Shown here: positions 49,231 to 62,211 of the stretch, piece by piece
Numbering within the stretch: position 1 is the first letter of the stretch
Layout: each line of letters starts with the position of its first letter
Assembly (NCBI RefSeq): GCF_901709675.1
Contig: NC_051095.1
Coordinates: 2,398,295 to 2,462,294, forward strand
Length of the DNA stretch: 64,000 bases
Reading direction: 5' to 3'
DNA from: Syngnathus acus
Lineage: Eukaryota; Chordata; Actinopteri; Syngnathiformes; Syngnathidae
Translations under genes and position numbers: made by a program
The notes under the pieces: generated by a model
Database searches by the model: none
What the model saw: only the letters and a program-made list of their open reading frames with translations
What the model was told of the DNA's origin: nothing

Positions 49231-50439
49231 GTGCACTTCCATTTACTGCCAGGTGGAGGTGCTCACGCGCGCCCCTCGCAGGCTGCTTGATGCTACTGCA
49301 GCTACTTATTTTTCTACCCCAAGATAGATACATGATAAAAATGATCATTACTAGTAGTATTATTAGTTGTAATAATAATAATAAATAATAGAAATAATCA
49401 AAATAGAAATAATTTGTTCATCTGCGATCTAATGAGGATGAAATAAAATGTGTTCTCTTTGCTGTTTTGGTAGTATAAGTATGTAAACAAACCTTACACG
49501 AATAGAAAAATACTAGTTGGTTGGGCACATTTTAATCGTTTGTGAAATCAGAAAGGGGGTGCATGAGGCATAACTTGGTGTTCATATAGATGACCTCGCC
49601 CAAAGAGAAATAATCGCCATCAGGGCTGGAAACATGCGATCGAACGCGTCTCGTGGTTTATAGTAGTTTTAAAAATTCAAGGTTTCGATAAGCGCTGATG
49701 GTGTTAAGACAGCTTCGAGGCAGATGACAGCTGCCTGTTCATATGTTTATATATGAACTCGCCTAAGGAGGGAGAAATAAGCAGGCATTTCTTCCTTAAT
49801 ATTTTTTTCCTTGGAAAATATAAATGTGACAGTCACATGCTCCTTTACCGGGCACATCAACTTTCAAACAAACGAAATAAAAGGCTGCCTTCCACTTGAC
49901 TGGATGGTCAATGGGTAGCATTGAACCCGCCTCCACTATTGATACGCGAGTCAATAGCGAGTCTTTGGAGAGCTTTTACATTGTGGTGCAAGCATGGCGG
50001 CCGGCGTCAGTGCTCAATGAACGTACGCAGGCGCCCGCCATCAATTATAGGAGGGTGTCAGAGACGCATTGCTTTTTCCAAACCTAAATACAATACAATC
50101 GACAGAGGGGCCGTTGCTATATTTTCACTCGGAGAACCCAAGCATACTGATGATATTTTTTTTTTTCCTTTTTCTACATAACGCTTTACATAACGTCTTT
50201 CAAAATGACACCGGCTCATTTGTGCAGTGTTGAAGAAACATCTGACATCATGTGGCAGGAACAGCAGCAGCAAGCCATGCATTCCAACAAAAGCAAAAAA
50301 GATGAATGCGTCAGAAAGGCCACTCGGCGATGTGAATTGCAGGCAAGTGTGGAAAGGCGCTAAGAGCATTTAACAAACTAAAGACATTTAAAAGGAACGT
50401 GGATAAAGAAAAGAATTACGAGCAGAAGGTAGAGCGGAA
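49231..50439. other. Noncoding sequence upstream of the candidate first exon
   Basis: AT-rich with AATAAT repeats near 49370-49395. No gene seen. Confidence 0.6.
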
Positions 50440-50640
50440 CGTAAGACGTAAATTCATTCATTAATCATTTTGAACTTGGTTTAAAAGCATCGGGGTTAAC
50501 TTCAACTCCGCTTATCCCATTTACGGCATAACCGCCAAATGCTGCTTCACCATGTTTGCTTTGAACTCCAGGCGACACTACTTGACTCAAATCTGCCAAG
50601 CTCAAAAGGCTGCTTTAGTAGTTTTTGGCTTTTAAAGATG
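50440..50640 (-). pseudogene. Reversed L2-like LINE 3' fragment
   Basis: On the minus strand it reads KHGEAAFGGYAV, equivalent to KHGEAAFSGYAV in the LINE at 9336-9656. It is a short truncated copy without an intact frame. Confidence 0.6.
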
Positions 50641-53011
50641 CTCCAAGTGCTTACTCTCAGCAATCCTCTTTTTTTTATTGCCAACGGTAATTAGCCCAGT
50701 TTTGCTTTAATTGTAGGACATTTGAGTTCGAGCAGTTATTAAAGTTATTATTAAAAGACTACCATCCTGAAGGGCTGCTGATGATTCGATGATGCGGGAT
50801 GATGGCTCCCAACATATTTGCCCTTCATGTGCACAGCGGTGCAAACATCAGCACATTTTGCAGAAAGCTGTTTGGTGGTGTGGCGCACTTCCAGGTGAGT
50901 GCAAATAACATGATATTCCACTCCATCATGTTTGGGTTCGGTTTTTTTGGGGGGGGGGTTTTACGCGTTTCACTCAACCAGGTAGTCCCATCGATGCGGC
51001 CTATGTTGTGAGAGGAGCATTCTTGAGCAAAGAGTGTTGTTATCGCCATCATCGTGGCGGCTGGCTGTTAGGAGACACTTATCGCGTGGTGTGAGGGTAA
51101 GCAATTACCCCCCCCCCTCCTCCTCCCCCCTCCCAAGATGACAGGAGTACTCACAGCAGAGCGAACAAGCTCACAGTGCCGTGACAACATATTGAAATGA
51201 CATGGGATGGATGATGCTCCTGACAGGAATTTGTTTTCACCGTCAAATGACGGCATCGATGCCTTGCAGAGGGAGGATAAAGAATATATGATCTGGACTG
51301 TTGTCTGCATGTCAAATCGAAGTTTTTTTAGTTCATGAAAACGAACAAGAATTAAAACTAAAATTGAAAAAGCGAATTTTGGTTGATAAGTGCATTTACA
51401 AAAAAATGAAAACGAACTGAAACTATAACTAAAAGTACCTGTAATTAGAACAAAATTGTCTTCTTTTATTTATGTTAATTCATTACATTGGTGAACGTTT
51501 GGGGTTTATGTTAAACATAGTCACTCTTAAAATAATGTTGTTTTTTTTATGACATTATTTTTGCCTTCAAAATCTCCAGATGTTGACCACTACTAAATTC
51601 AAGACTTACTATACTATAACCTTTGTTTTTCTTGCGCTCAACAAATATATCGAAAATCGAAAAATTTAAATTAAATCTGATAAAAACTAAAAGCATTTTT
51701 TTGAAAAAAATCAAATACCCAATGCACCGGCTCTAAATATAAAATGAATTTAAAAAAAAGTTGAAATCATCAAATCAAAAATCCCAAATTATTACAACCC
51801 TGACTCAAATACCAGTTGCTCGAAATGTTTTACATACTTCGTTTCCCAGTATTTGTCACCATTAGCGCTGAGCTAACGAGCTAAATGCTAACAACAAAAC
51901 TTTTTGTTTCCCTCACAACAACTTAACGCATGAACTCTCCAAGGAGCGCGCTTTGCAAACGGTTGACAACTAGACAATAAAATTGAAGAAGCACCCATCG
52001 CATGTTTCGTAAACGGCTCTGCCTCACTCGCCTAACGTGGCGGCGTTCTCTTTTTTGCGCCAGCACCTTCCTCAATTCCCTCGCATTAGGCTGGCTGGCT
52101 GCCACCGGCAAGTGCGCATTTATGTCAGCCGGGCATCTGCAAAGGAAAAGGATGCTTCGATCCCCGGGGGAAAACAAAGCTCTCAAGCAGCGGGGGGAGA
52201 AGGTATCACCATTGGAGCATTAAATAAGGCAGCGCTCAATGTGCCGTGTGACTTTCTTGGAGGGGAAATGACTGTCCTTTTTTGCTGCCACCCGAAATGA
52301 CTCCGCTGTCTCCGATAAGACTGGAAAGTGACGTGTCGCAATCGGTCAGCTTCTTAATTTTACACCGTTAAAAGCAAAGTACATTGGCACGAAAAATATA
52401 ATGGCCATTTTGAACTATTTTTGCCACATTGGTTGCTGCAGTTCAACATACAGTACCTGGCCACTGGGGGCAGTATGGTGGAGCCGTTCGGATATGACGT
52501 ACATGGAGAATGAATCGCTCTGTAAACTGCAATAATATTGGTTCGTCAAAGAAGATAAAGGACATATGGCTGCGACTATAGAAAATCTTTAAGTTTCTCA
52601 AAAGGACAGACTCTTTTTGTTCGGTACCTTATAATCTGAAAATACGGTATTTCTTGTATTATTATTTTTTTTGTGTGTCTGCATATGTTGCTCCGCTGTT
52701 TGTTTTCAACTATCCATCGCTGTTCTCTTCCCCATCCATGGCCTTGTTAGTTAGCATTAAGTTAAACAGACTTGAATAGATTGCGTAGTCGTTTTCGAAA
52801 TACACCACGAGTAGCTCTCCTATTAGAAAAACCTCCCAAAAAAAATAAAATAAAATTCTAACTAGGGAAAAGGAAGCTAAATAAATAAATAACTTTAAAT
52901 GCAGCATTCAGTGCAGCCGCTGAGTCTTAATTATGTCTAAGGAAATAAAGATTTCCAGCGGTCTTTGAAAGAAAAATCAATTTAAGATGGCTGATAAAAC
53001 CTCCCACATTC
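50641..53011. other. Noncoding sequence, no gene seen
   Basis: AAACTAAAA-rich stretch at about 51320-51480 related in reverse to the T-rich repeat near 22.5 kb, and a C-run at 51109-51128. A CTCF-like CCACTGGGGGCAG lies at 52461-52473. Confidence 0.6.
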
Positions 53012-53014
53012 TGT

Positions 53015-53098
<84 letters not shown>
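53012..53098. repeat. GT microsatellite, 87 bp
   Basis: About 43 GT units with one TTG interruption near the left end. Its purity suggests it is length-polymorphic. Confidence 0.97.
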
Positions 53099-53101
<3 letters not shown>

Positions 53102-56100
53102 AATGAATGCATCGAAACGCTCAGCAATGACTCCCAAAACACGGCGCAACTTATTTAATCAGCTGTATCAATTTCTAGTATGACTCGGGAGAGAACTTAG
53201 CCCTAACACACATTTATAGAGATTCGCCCCCAGCTACAGTTGACATCAATCAAATCCGGATTGATATTGATACTGCGCAACAATCGTCTCACCGTATGCC
53301 GTCATTTTTTTCCTCATTTCTTTTTTTTTTCGTCTGCATGGCTTTGCGCATTTAATCAATAAATTTGCAATATTGAACTCGGCGTGCAATTTGTGTGCCC
53401 TGCCTTGCTATTTGCAAATATCATTTGATTTGTCCATTATTGCCCAAACGCCATTTTCCTTTCTATCCAGCAGCTGGGGAGTAAATGAGAAGATGTTTAT
53501 GTGAGACTGTCACTGGAAATCGCATCCCTATAATTGGATGCCGCGGAACGTTTATTTCTAATGGAAAAACTCAACATGTATGACAATTGGATATTTATAT
53601 TTTGTATCTCGATGGAGTGTTCTTTATCGTACTTGGGAGCCCACCTCACCTGCCTTATCTGTGAAATGAAGCATTCGTGGTGCGACCGCGATTGCATTTC
53701 ATTGATTACATTCTTCGTTTCATTGCATGCACGACGCATTGCGAGAAATTTTGTCACAACTTGCGGCTCGGAAGTGGAAATTAATCGCTAATTAATGACG
53801 GCGACAAAACTCGTACGTTTCCACACCGTTGACACGTTCCACAATACAAATAGTTGAAAAAAAAAATCGTGTTTCTTGGTCCAATTTGCGGGAAAATAAT
53901 GGCAAAAATGGTCTAACACCAAATGAAGAGATAAGTTTCAGCAAAATTAAAAATAAATAATTCTCAATGTAAATTTCACATTGCTTAATAATAATAATGA
54001 AATATTTGCCATTTTACTGTCATCCTAAAAGTCTCATAGTCCGAGCCTTGACCACGGCACTTTTGTGAGATCTTATTTCATCTCAACACCTGAGGCGAGC
54101 TTGTTTAGCGCCGCCTCATCTTGCGGGTGCAGCTTTGTCTCGCTTCATCCGAGAGGATCACTGAGGATTGGGGTGATTGTTGAAGGCCAGCCAAAGACCT
54201 TCAAAGCTTCTGGGAAGTGCACGCCGCGCTTGCGTTCCCCCCTCTGAGTCTGCTCACCTTTTCCTGGGGGGATTAGCCACGGAAGGCTTGTTTGGCAACT
54301 CGGCCTCCTCGGGAGGGGGGATTCCGACGCCTTGACGCGAGTCTAAAGGTGGAAACAAGCTAATGCTAGTGAGCGCTATCTGCCTGTGGCAAGAGTCCTA
54401 CTCGCGCAATTTTAAATTTGCCATATTTTTGTCAGGATTTCCAATAGCGCTAACTCACCTGAAGCCCAAGTGTGGGTGAGCGGTCTTTGAAATGGACTAT
54501 AAAAAAAACTGGACTACAAAAAATAAAAGGACTACAAAAAAAAAAAAAAGCATTCGCTGTCATCTGAGCCTGCCCGGAAAATGTCAACATTTCAGCCTAC
54601 AAGAACTGAGAAACAGAAACCGGGCGACCAACCAAAGTATTTGGGTCAAAAGAAGAAGCCAAAAATTGGGTCAGTCCCTTTATGGTTGTTTTTTTGGCCT
54701 GTTTTTAATTTTACACCTGCCAGGACTGCAACAAACTATCCTTTTTTTTTTTTAAAAACACAATTGCTTCCTTTCGAGATGATTTGTCGCCGCCGCCGCG
54801 GCCACCAGAAGCCTGCGTAAGCTCGACGGCCCGCACGCTCATTGATCTCGCCAAGGCGACGGTCTGTGGCAGCCAATGTTTAGCTCGAGCGCTAATAGCC
54901 GTCCGCGGCGAGCCTTGGGAAATTAGCTGTGCAACCGAGCAGGGTGAAGAAGAAGCGGCGGGAACCTCGGTCAGTGGAGGAAGAAGAGCAGTCACGCAGA
55001 GGTCAGAGGAATCAATGTCCTGCGAGGACCCCTGGGGGCCTTGATGGAGCGTTAGAGTCTGTCTCACCTGCTCCAGTGGCTGCTGGGTAATAGCCAAGGA
55101 GGCAGGGGAGGTGCGAAAGGATGCTAAAGGTCGCTCATAAGATGAGCATGAAAGGAAGTCATTTTTGTGTCATGTGTACCCTGTTTAAGATACAAGGTGT
55201 TTTCGTGCTGGTTCTTCAAAACCGCAGCAGCAGAAACAAAACCGAGCCGTCAGTCGCTGGTTTCGGCGCCTGTTGTTAATTTCCAGTCATGTTCCGGAAG
55301 AAGCTCTCTCGCCTTAGCAACAACAAGAAATGTTCGCAAACGCCTCCACTGAGAAACCTTCCCCCGAGCAAACGAGCAGGGTCGGATCGGGATGGGTCGC
55401 CCGGTCCAGAAACCCCGCCGAGACTAACCCCGCTCAGAAAAAGGGACGAGCGGTGAGTCAGACCTCGCAGCCATAAACAGAAGGAGAACGTATTGAAGCT
55501 TTAATAGGAAGACTTTTTATCACGCTCCAAAGTGACCTCCTAACAACACGTTTAATGACGCTGACTGATTTGACTAAAACACACACACACACACAAAAAA
55601 CGTCCTTCCTTTTCCTGGCACTCAAGTTGAAGTCAGCCACGGGCCAGAGACGACACTCGTTGCTCTGCTAACCGGGTCACGTTGTTGACATTGCTCCCAC
55701 GGCGCGCCTCCTTTTTTACCTTTCGACGGACAATCACCCGTGTCACGCTCGTTTTGGCGCAAATGTCGCCATGATGAGCGGATCCGCCGGCCGCCGAATG
55801 GTCTTTTGGGAACCTGCGGCACCTTTGTTCTGACACGAGCCGTCTCTTCATATTATTTCGATGTGACCCAGACCGTTACTCTCAAATTGCCCTTCCACAC
55901 ACACGCATCACCTCTGACTCAACACTTTGCGTCTGACACACACACACGTAGAGACGACTACCCCGCCCCCGCCCGGCTGTCAATCACGGCCCCCGTGGGT
56001 GATTTGGCACAGACCTAAAAACAGACTCACAAGGACATCACGTCACAAACCGCAGTCAAACTGGCACTCGTATTAACTTGATTTATCCAGCGCCTTTTAA

Positions 56101-58494
56101 AAAACACAGATTCGAAAGAACCGGGAAAGTAAAATACAATCACGAGCATAAATATCGCAACAGATAGCAACCGTCATGATCCCATATAAAAGTGATTGAG
56201 GAAGCAAACAGATGCGCGATTATCCCTCGGCGACTTCTCCGTCGTTGAATAATTTACACCGGGGTACGACGGAGGTATTGTACGCGATACATTTATGGAG
56301 TGCTAAAAACGAGAAGGCAACACAATGCGAACTGTATACGACGATGCGATCGCACGTCGAATTCCTACGTCTCCGAGGAACCGGACCGGACCGGACGCGT
56401 TAATCAAAACAGAGGAGAGGTTTGACAGCAAAGCAAGAAACAAAATGGAGTCGCCGTGTGCGTGATTGACGGGTACGCAGCTTGAAATGTCAACACCTCT
56501 TGTGTCAAGACAGACTTGACATCAGTCGCACGTTCTCATTAGGCCTCCCTGCCGAGACGTTTCATCCTGAGATGAAACTCGGGCGATGTCGTTCTATCGC
56601 TCAGGTCACATCTGCAAATGTATGTATGGATTGCAATTTATTGTAAGTACACCCCGACTATCATGTCCACAACTTGAGTTGATTTTCTCATCGCAAAGAT
56701 GTTCTCTTGTGGTCTTTGAGTGTGACCCTCAAAGAGCAAACTGAAACTCTGATCATGCCGGACCCCCCCCCCCCCCGCAACTGCGGACGGCTCACAGGCA
56801 CGGCTCACATCTTTCCAGTTGTGCGTTTGTGCCACAGATTCAAAGCCAACCTTTGTGCAGGTCATTATTTTATTTTATTTTTCCTCCAAGTGTGATAGGC
56901 CCCGGCATGGCAATTCTATCATTCGTCATTGAGTGGAAATTGGTAAATGAAAACCTTTGTATGCAGGGACAGTGGGCATTAATTTGAAGGCGAGTTCAGC
57001 TTTTTTATTTGCTGTAGTCTGAAGCGATGACCTTTGGATGAAAATGATGATTCTATCAAGTGGAGGGTTAAATTGCAAGGTAGTGTTGGCATTTAATCAC
57101 CACTATGGACTCAAATGAGGCATGAACCTTTCAAACACCCACATAGTTGACAATGGTTACAGATCGGCTAATTTTGGCAGAGGAAAAAAATTAATTTAAA
57201 AAAAATCAGTGGATGTATATATATATAAATATAGATATATACTAAGTATGCATATATATTCCGTTTTAAGGAATATTCATCCATGTGATCAAATCTTTCA
57301 CACAAAAGAGGGGTGCAAGAAACAGTTGTCAAGGTGGAAACCTAATCCTGGCCAGAATTTCCTGGTAATTTCTTGTTGGAACACGATGTAGTGTGACGGT
57401 CGTTTTTCTTCTACTTCAAACGGCACAGGGAGGAAACGTGCGCAGTGTCTGTCTCATTACGCCCAAGCTGCTATTAGCTCAGCACGCAGATCAATTTTCT
57501 GCTCGACCTAATCGGGTTTAAAGAGGTGCGACTCTCCTCTCAGTCCATTAGGCTCATTAGGAAATGAGTGAGAATGCAACGTGAGAAGGTAGTAACCTGA
57601 GAGAGCAGCTTGGCCTCACTTTCTCGCTCTCTCGCTCTCTTCTCATGCGAGATACGAAGCCGCTTGATGACTTCAAGCATGGACTGTATTCTTTTCATCT
57701 TGGCTGGCCGAGAGCGCCAGGCCACAATCCATCTTTTCGGCATGCGTGGCAGAGTCCATGTTCAAGTCCTATCTGCGATTGCTTTAAATTTAGCACGGTG
57801 GGTTGGGGGGCGGTTGCAGCTGCGATGAAAAAGCGAGCCAGCCGTGTCATTACGTCGGAGCGTGAATTCCATTTAAAAAGCATCAAAAGGGGCTTAACAC
57901 TCAGCGTTATTTTGATCCAGCTTTCAAAAACAACAGGCGACTTCTTAAATGTACGACAGAAAGGAGGGGGGGAAAGTCCAAATGTAAAGCTCATTATTTC
58001 TTGACGTAGATTGCGTCTGAAATTCAGAACAGGATGTGATCAAAGTCCTTTCAAACAACCAAATTCAAATATGGTTTTGATAATTGCTTTGGTCTGGATT
58101 GTGGCTTTGAATGCGAGTTTAATCAGTGCTGACAAAGAATAAAACAAGTCGCCGCTCGACATTAGGTCAACGTCTGCTGCTGTGTTAGCGTTATTAAACA
58201 CGCAGAGGCGGTGGAGAAAAATGCTTGAAAAACGCTTGTTCACTTGCTTGTTTGCAAGAGCGACATCATGCAACAAAAGGCGCGTCATAAACAAAGCCCG
58301 TGAAATTGCCAAGCAAGGCAACAATTCCGTTTGCGCGCGACAAACGTTGCGGAGTGCTGCATCATCGTGGCTCAAGGTTACATGGTGGAAACAAAACAAA
58401 AGAGAGATTTACCAACGTTGAGCTCATTTGTCAATAACGCTGCAAATACAGGACAGCGATGAGGATCATATCAAAGCCATTTTGCCACAAAAGG
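53099..58494. other. Noncoding sequence, no gene recognised
   Basis: A-rich tandem GGACTACAAAAAA units at about 54492-54550. Minus-strand donor-like CAG|GTGAG sites lie at 54457 and 55068 with acceptor-like tracts just upstream. A C-run lies at 56763-56776. Confidence 0.55.
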
Positions 58495-58645
58495 ATAGAT
58501 AGCTAGTTAGCTAGCTAGCTAAACCGATTGAGAGCTCGATAAACAAATAGCCAGCTAGCTAGATCGATAGAGTGCTAGATAGACAAATAGCTAGATAGCC
58601 AGCTAGCTAGATTGATAGCTAGCTAGATAGCTAGCGAGCGAGAAA
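58495..58645. repeat. Degenerate CTAG/ATAG tetranucleotide repeat
   Basis: Runs of TAGCTAGCTAG with GATAGA variants over about 150 bp. Confidence 0.85.
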
Positions 58646-60687
58646 GATCAAAACTTTCCCTCGTACTTTATTGCCCATTCATCCCTGCACATTGAACACT
58701 TTCTTTGAACACACTTTTTTTTTTGTCAAATACAAAATGACCTTGTAAAACGTGAAATTCAAGCTCTCATTTTCTACTTTGCAGCACACATTCAAAGAGT
58801 GACTAACCTTTTCTATCATATTTATTTAATCTTACTTTGATGTTCCATTTTTATTTTCACAAGTCTTGGGACTTACTGGGCTAACACAGGCCCTTGGGTA
58901 ACGGATTTTGTGCTCATCATATGAAACTGTGTCCTGATATGACAAACGTTTTTAGAAACCCTACTTCGAATACACCTCGAACAACCAGAAAATTATTTCA
59001 TGACAATATAGGAATGTACTACAATAATAGCAATAAAAATTGCATTTCAGATCCATTAAAATATTGAAGGAATATCACTTCCGGGAAATCAAGCCTAATT
59101 TACCGTTGCCGATGGGATTTTATATTAACTGTCGCATGTAGTGAATAAATGTGCAATGTGTGTCATTATTTTTTTTTTAATGCTTTTAGTTTTATGCTAA
59201 ACTTCAACTGGGGTGTTATTTAACAGTTTAAATCAGGCAGGGCGGAAACACACACGTGCAATGTTGAAATGTCAGCTTCCAGACAGGCAGACAGATGCAA
59301 TCATCTAAGCAGGTATCTCACAGCTACAGATGTTTCTGTAAACGTAGCAATCTTTGCGCCAGGTGAAAGCGTTAACAGCGCATTTGCTAGATGGGCAGAG
59401 ATGAAAGTATAATTGAAGCACAAGGGCCGCGGGGGAGACCGATGGACAGAGAGGCGAGATGGAAAATTGGGAAGTAAAAGGCCTGACTACAAAAAAAGGG
59501 AGCAAGAATAGAACTTGAAAGCGGTCCAGAGAAAATGGGATTAGACTGAAACTGTGAGAACGCCAGATAAGGGCAACAGTAAGTAGATGAACTCAAAACA
59601 GTCGGACAAAGTCGGGAAGAAAGAGATAGTGGGATTTGTTGTGGTCCGGAAGCTCGCATGAGCCAACAGAAAAAAGTCGCACAGACTTTGAATGATGAGC
59701 GATAGTTACTCTTTTGGCTATTCAAATTGTTTGTTTTGTATAAAGCAGCGGTGTGAAACCTACGGACAGAGACGGCACATCCAGAGTAGCTGCTATTTTG
59801 CAACGAAAGCACCTGTTGTTACCAATTTGGTCCATTGGGGGCGCACTTACAAACACATACCACTTAATATGAACATTGCAACATGTCAGTCGACGCGAGT
59901 TCAAAAAGGATGGCTTAAGCGTTCATTATATTGTCGTTGGAGGAGGGGTGTGGCGTTTACACTCGCGCCGCTTATTAACGTCACTCAGCCGATCAACGTG
60001 AAACTAATACGTTTAAGTTGAGCCGGGAAAAACAAATTTACTAGCTGGGAGTTGGTGCGAGAGAGGAATCGGGGAAATTCGGTGGAGTGGAGAGGAGCAA
60101 GACAGAGATAGCAGTGAAAGGCCTTTCCTCGCCCCGAGGAGGGAGTGAGTCACCCAATCAAGCAAGTTGACTCACTGCGGCCCAGAAACAAATATGTCCG
60201 CAAGACGTTATTTGGTCACCGTGGTTACGGGGCACCCAGGTTCCTCCATGCTTGTGAGGGAAGTGGAGTGGAAGCTCGTGGGACCAGATTTACATGTATA
60301 TGACAATGGCTGAGTAGAAGCACAGGCGCTGTAATTGCGCCGCGACGAGCACTTATTTTCGAACTCTTCCCAGCGGCGAGCTACGCCGCTATTGACGGAG
60401 AGACGCTGAGTGACAACAAGGCCCTCCTCCCACCCTGTACGCTCCGGCCGTGTTTCATGAAATTCCTTACTGTTACAGTTGGGAGGGATCTGTTAAGAGA
60501 TCTGCTGGGGCCAACAAAAATCAATGGCAGGCTGTTTCAGTGCGGGCCTAGCGCTTGTCGAGTGTGCTCTTCGCTCGGCTAACGTGAATACTCAAAAGTA
60601 TTCAACTAACTAATGTCTATGTCGCGTCTCAAAATGTGCAATCGCACGCAAAGGAACACTCCCGATTTTCGGAAATTCCAGAGAATA
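58646..60687. other. Noncoding sequence, no gene seen
   Basis: AT-rich at the left, more mixed from 59300 on. The 141-aa minus frame at 59387-59812 has no recognisable domain. Confidence 0.55.
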
Positions 60688-60861
60688 TACCGTAATTTTC
60701 GGACTATAAGTCGCACCGGAGTATAAGTCGCACCAGCTATAAAATGCCCAAAAAAGTGAAAAAAAACCATATATATGTATATAAGTCGCTCCTGAGTATA
60801 AGTCGCCCCCCCACCCAAACTATGAAAACAAAACGCGACTTATAGTCCGAAAATTACGGTA
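60688..60861. mobile_element. 174-bp MITE with perfect 27-bp inverted ends, flanked by TA
   Basis: The left end TACCGTAATTTTCGGACTAT and its exact inverted copy at the right agree over 27 bases. ATAAGTCGC-type motifs recur four times inside. Related in design to the elements at 24196 and 61901. Confidence 0.9.
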
Positions 60862-61900
60862 TGTTTAAAAATGCACCAAAACATCATTACGAAGAATTTT
60901 CTAATGCTCCATCATGACACGTGCACTCATTAAGAAAATAACATCGTTGGACATTTAACGACCTTTTTCGCGATACACTTTCTGTGCAAACCTTTAACGT
61001 AAGAATGGTCTTGACCCGTTTGATTGCGGGTCCAGATGAACTCCTTGAACTGGTATCAACTCGCAAACAGGCTGATTTGCAGCGCATGAATAATTAAGGC
61101 CGAATCCAGTGCAGTGCTCTCATTTGAGGGAGAACAAATTATGTTCGACATGAATTTCTTACTAACAGGCATGCTTGTTATTGACACTGCCACCGCGGGT
61201 TACAATTTGCGCACTTCGACTTAGCCACGGGATCAGACTTGTTGATGCAAACAAAATAAGTTGACCCGTTTTTTTTCCCCTCGGTCCTAAATTGGATGGA
61301 CTTCGGTATTGTTATGATAAAGCTGCGATTCGCGTGACAGAGATTGTTTCTGTCCGTTTCTTGGCAAGAAACGTCCTTCAAAATCCATCGGGCCCATTTA
61401 TTTGATTAATTTTCTCCAAGAACTCAATTTCTGCCAAAAGTAAGAATCGTGACCCCGCTTATCAGCAGAGAGGACTTGAAATGTATTTAATGCTATTCCA
61501 TAACCTTCAAGTCTATCAGCGGTCACATACTGTCCATTGACTATATTTCTCGCCGAGCGTATTGTACGTCTATTGCGATAAGAGCGACAAGTCGAAGCAT
61601 TCTTTATTGGTCGCGGAAGAAGAAGGGATGAGACTAAACTGAACTGCTGTAATAAGAGCAAAGGCCAAAAAAAAAACAATTAAGAAAATTATCAAACTGG
61701 TTTAGGGTAAGGGTTCGGCTGCTTAATTCTTTTTAAGAACCAATAGCCTAAAAGTTGTGTACTACTGTCACTGATGGTCTGTCCTGTCCTAGCCTAGCCT
61801 AGCCTTCCATTTAACCAGCTAACAATGGCTACGTTTACATACAGTCAATAACATTTTTAAATTCTGAATATTGGCAGTATTCAGGTTTTTAAAATACAAA
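60862..61900. other. Noncoding sequence, no gene seen
   Basis: No element recognised apart from a CCTAG pentamer run at about 61786-61803. Confidence 0.6.
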
Positions 61901-62211
61901 TACCATATTTTCCGCACTATAAGGCGCACCGGATTATAAGGCGCACCTTCAATGAATGGCCCATTTTGAAACTTTGTCCATATATAAGGCGCACCGGATT
62001 ATAAGGCGCACCTTCAATGAATGGCCCATTTTAAAACTTTGTTCATATATAAGATATATACATTTGGCCCGCGGACCAGACTTTGGATACGCCTGCTGTA
62101 GTGGCTCAATATTGGTCCATATATAAGGCGCACCTGATTATAAGGCGCACTGTCGGCTTTTGAGAAAATTTTAGGTTTTTAGGTGCGCCTTATAGTGCGG
62201 AAAATACGGTA
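61901..62211. mobile_element. 311-bp MITE (CCGCACTATAAGGCGCACC family), flanked by TA
   Basis: Left TACCATATTTTCCGCACTAT, right ATAGTGCGGAAAATACGGTA, with one mismatch. ATAAGGCGCACC recurs about six times inside. A 60-bp internal tandem copy (ATTATAAGGCGCACCTTCAA...) occurs twice. A hAT-end-like TTGGCCCGCGGACCAGACTT lies at about 62050-62090. Confidence 0.9.

Noticed and set aside
52156-52170. Possible tRNA T-arm (TTCGATCCCCGG)
   Set aside because: No matching cloverleaf or A-box at the required spacing.
55068-55082. 15-nt minus-strand microexon-like unit (acceptor TTACCCAG, donor CAG|GTGAGA)
   Set aside because: It lies upstream of the start codon, so frame gives no support. It shows that such arrangements occur by chance and lowers confidence in other candidates.
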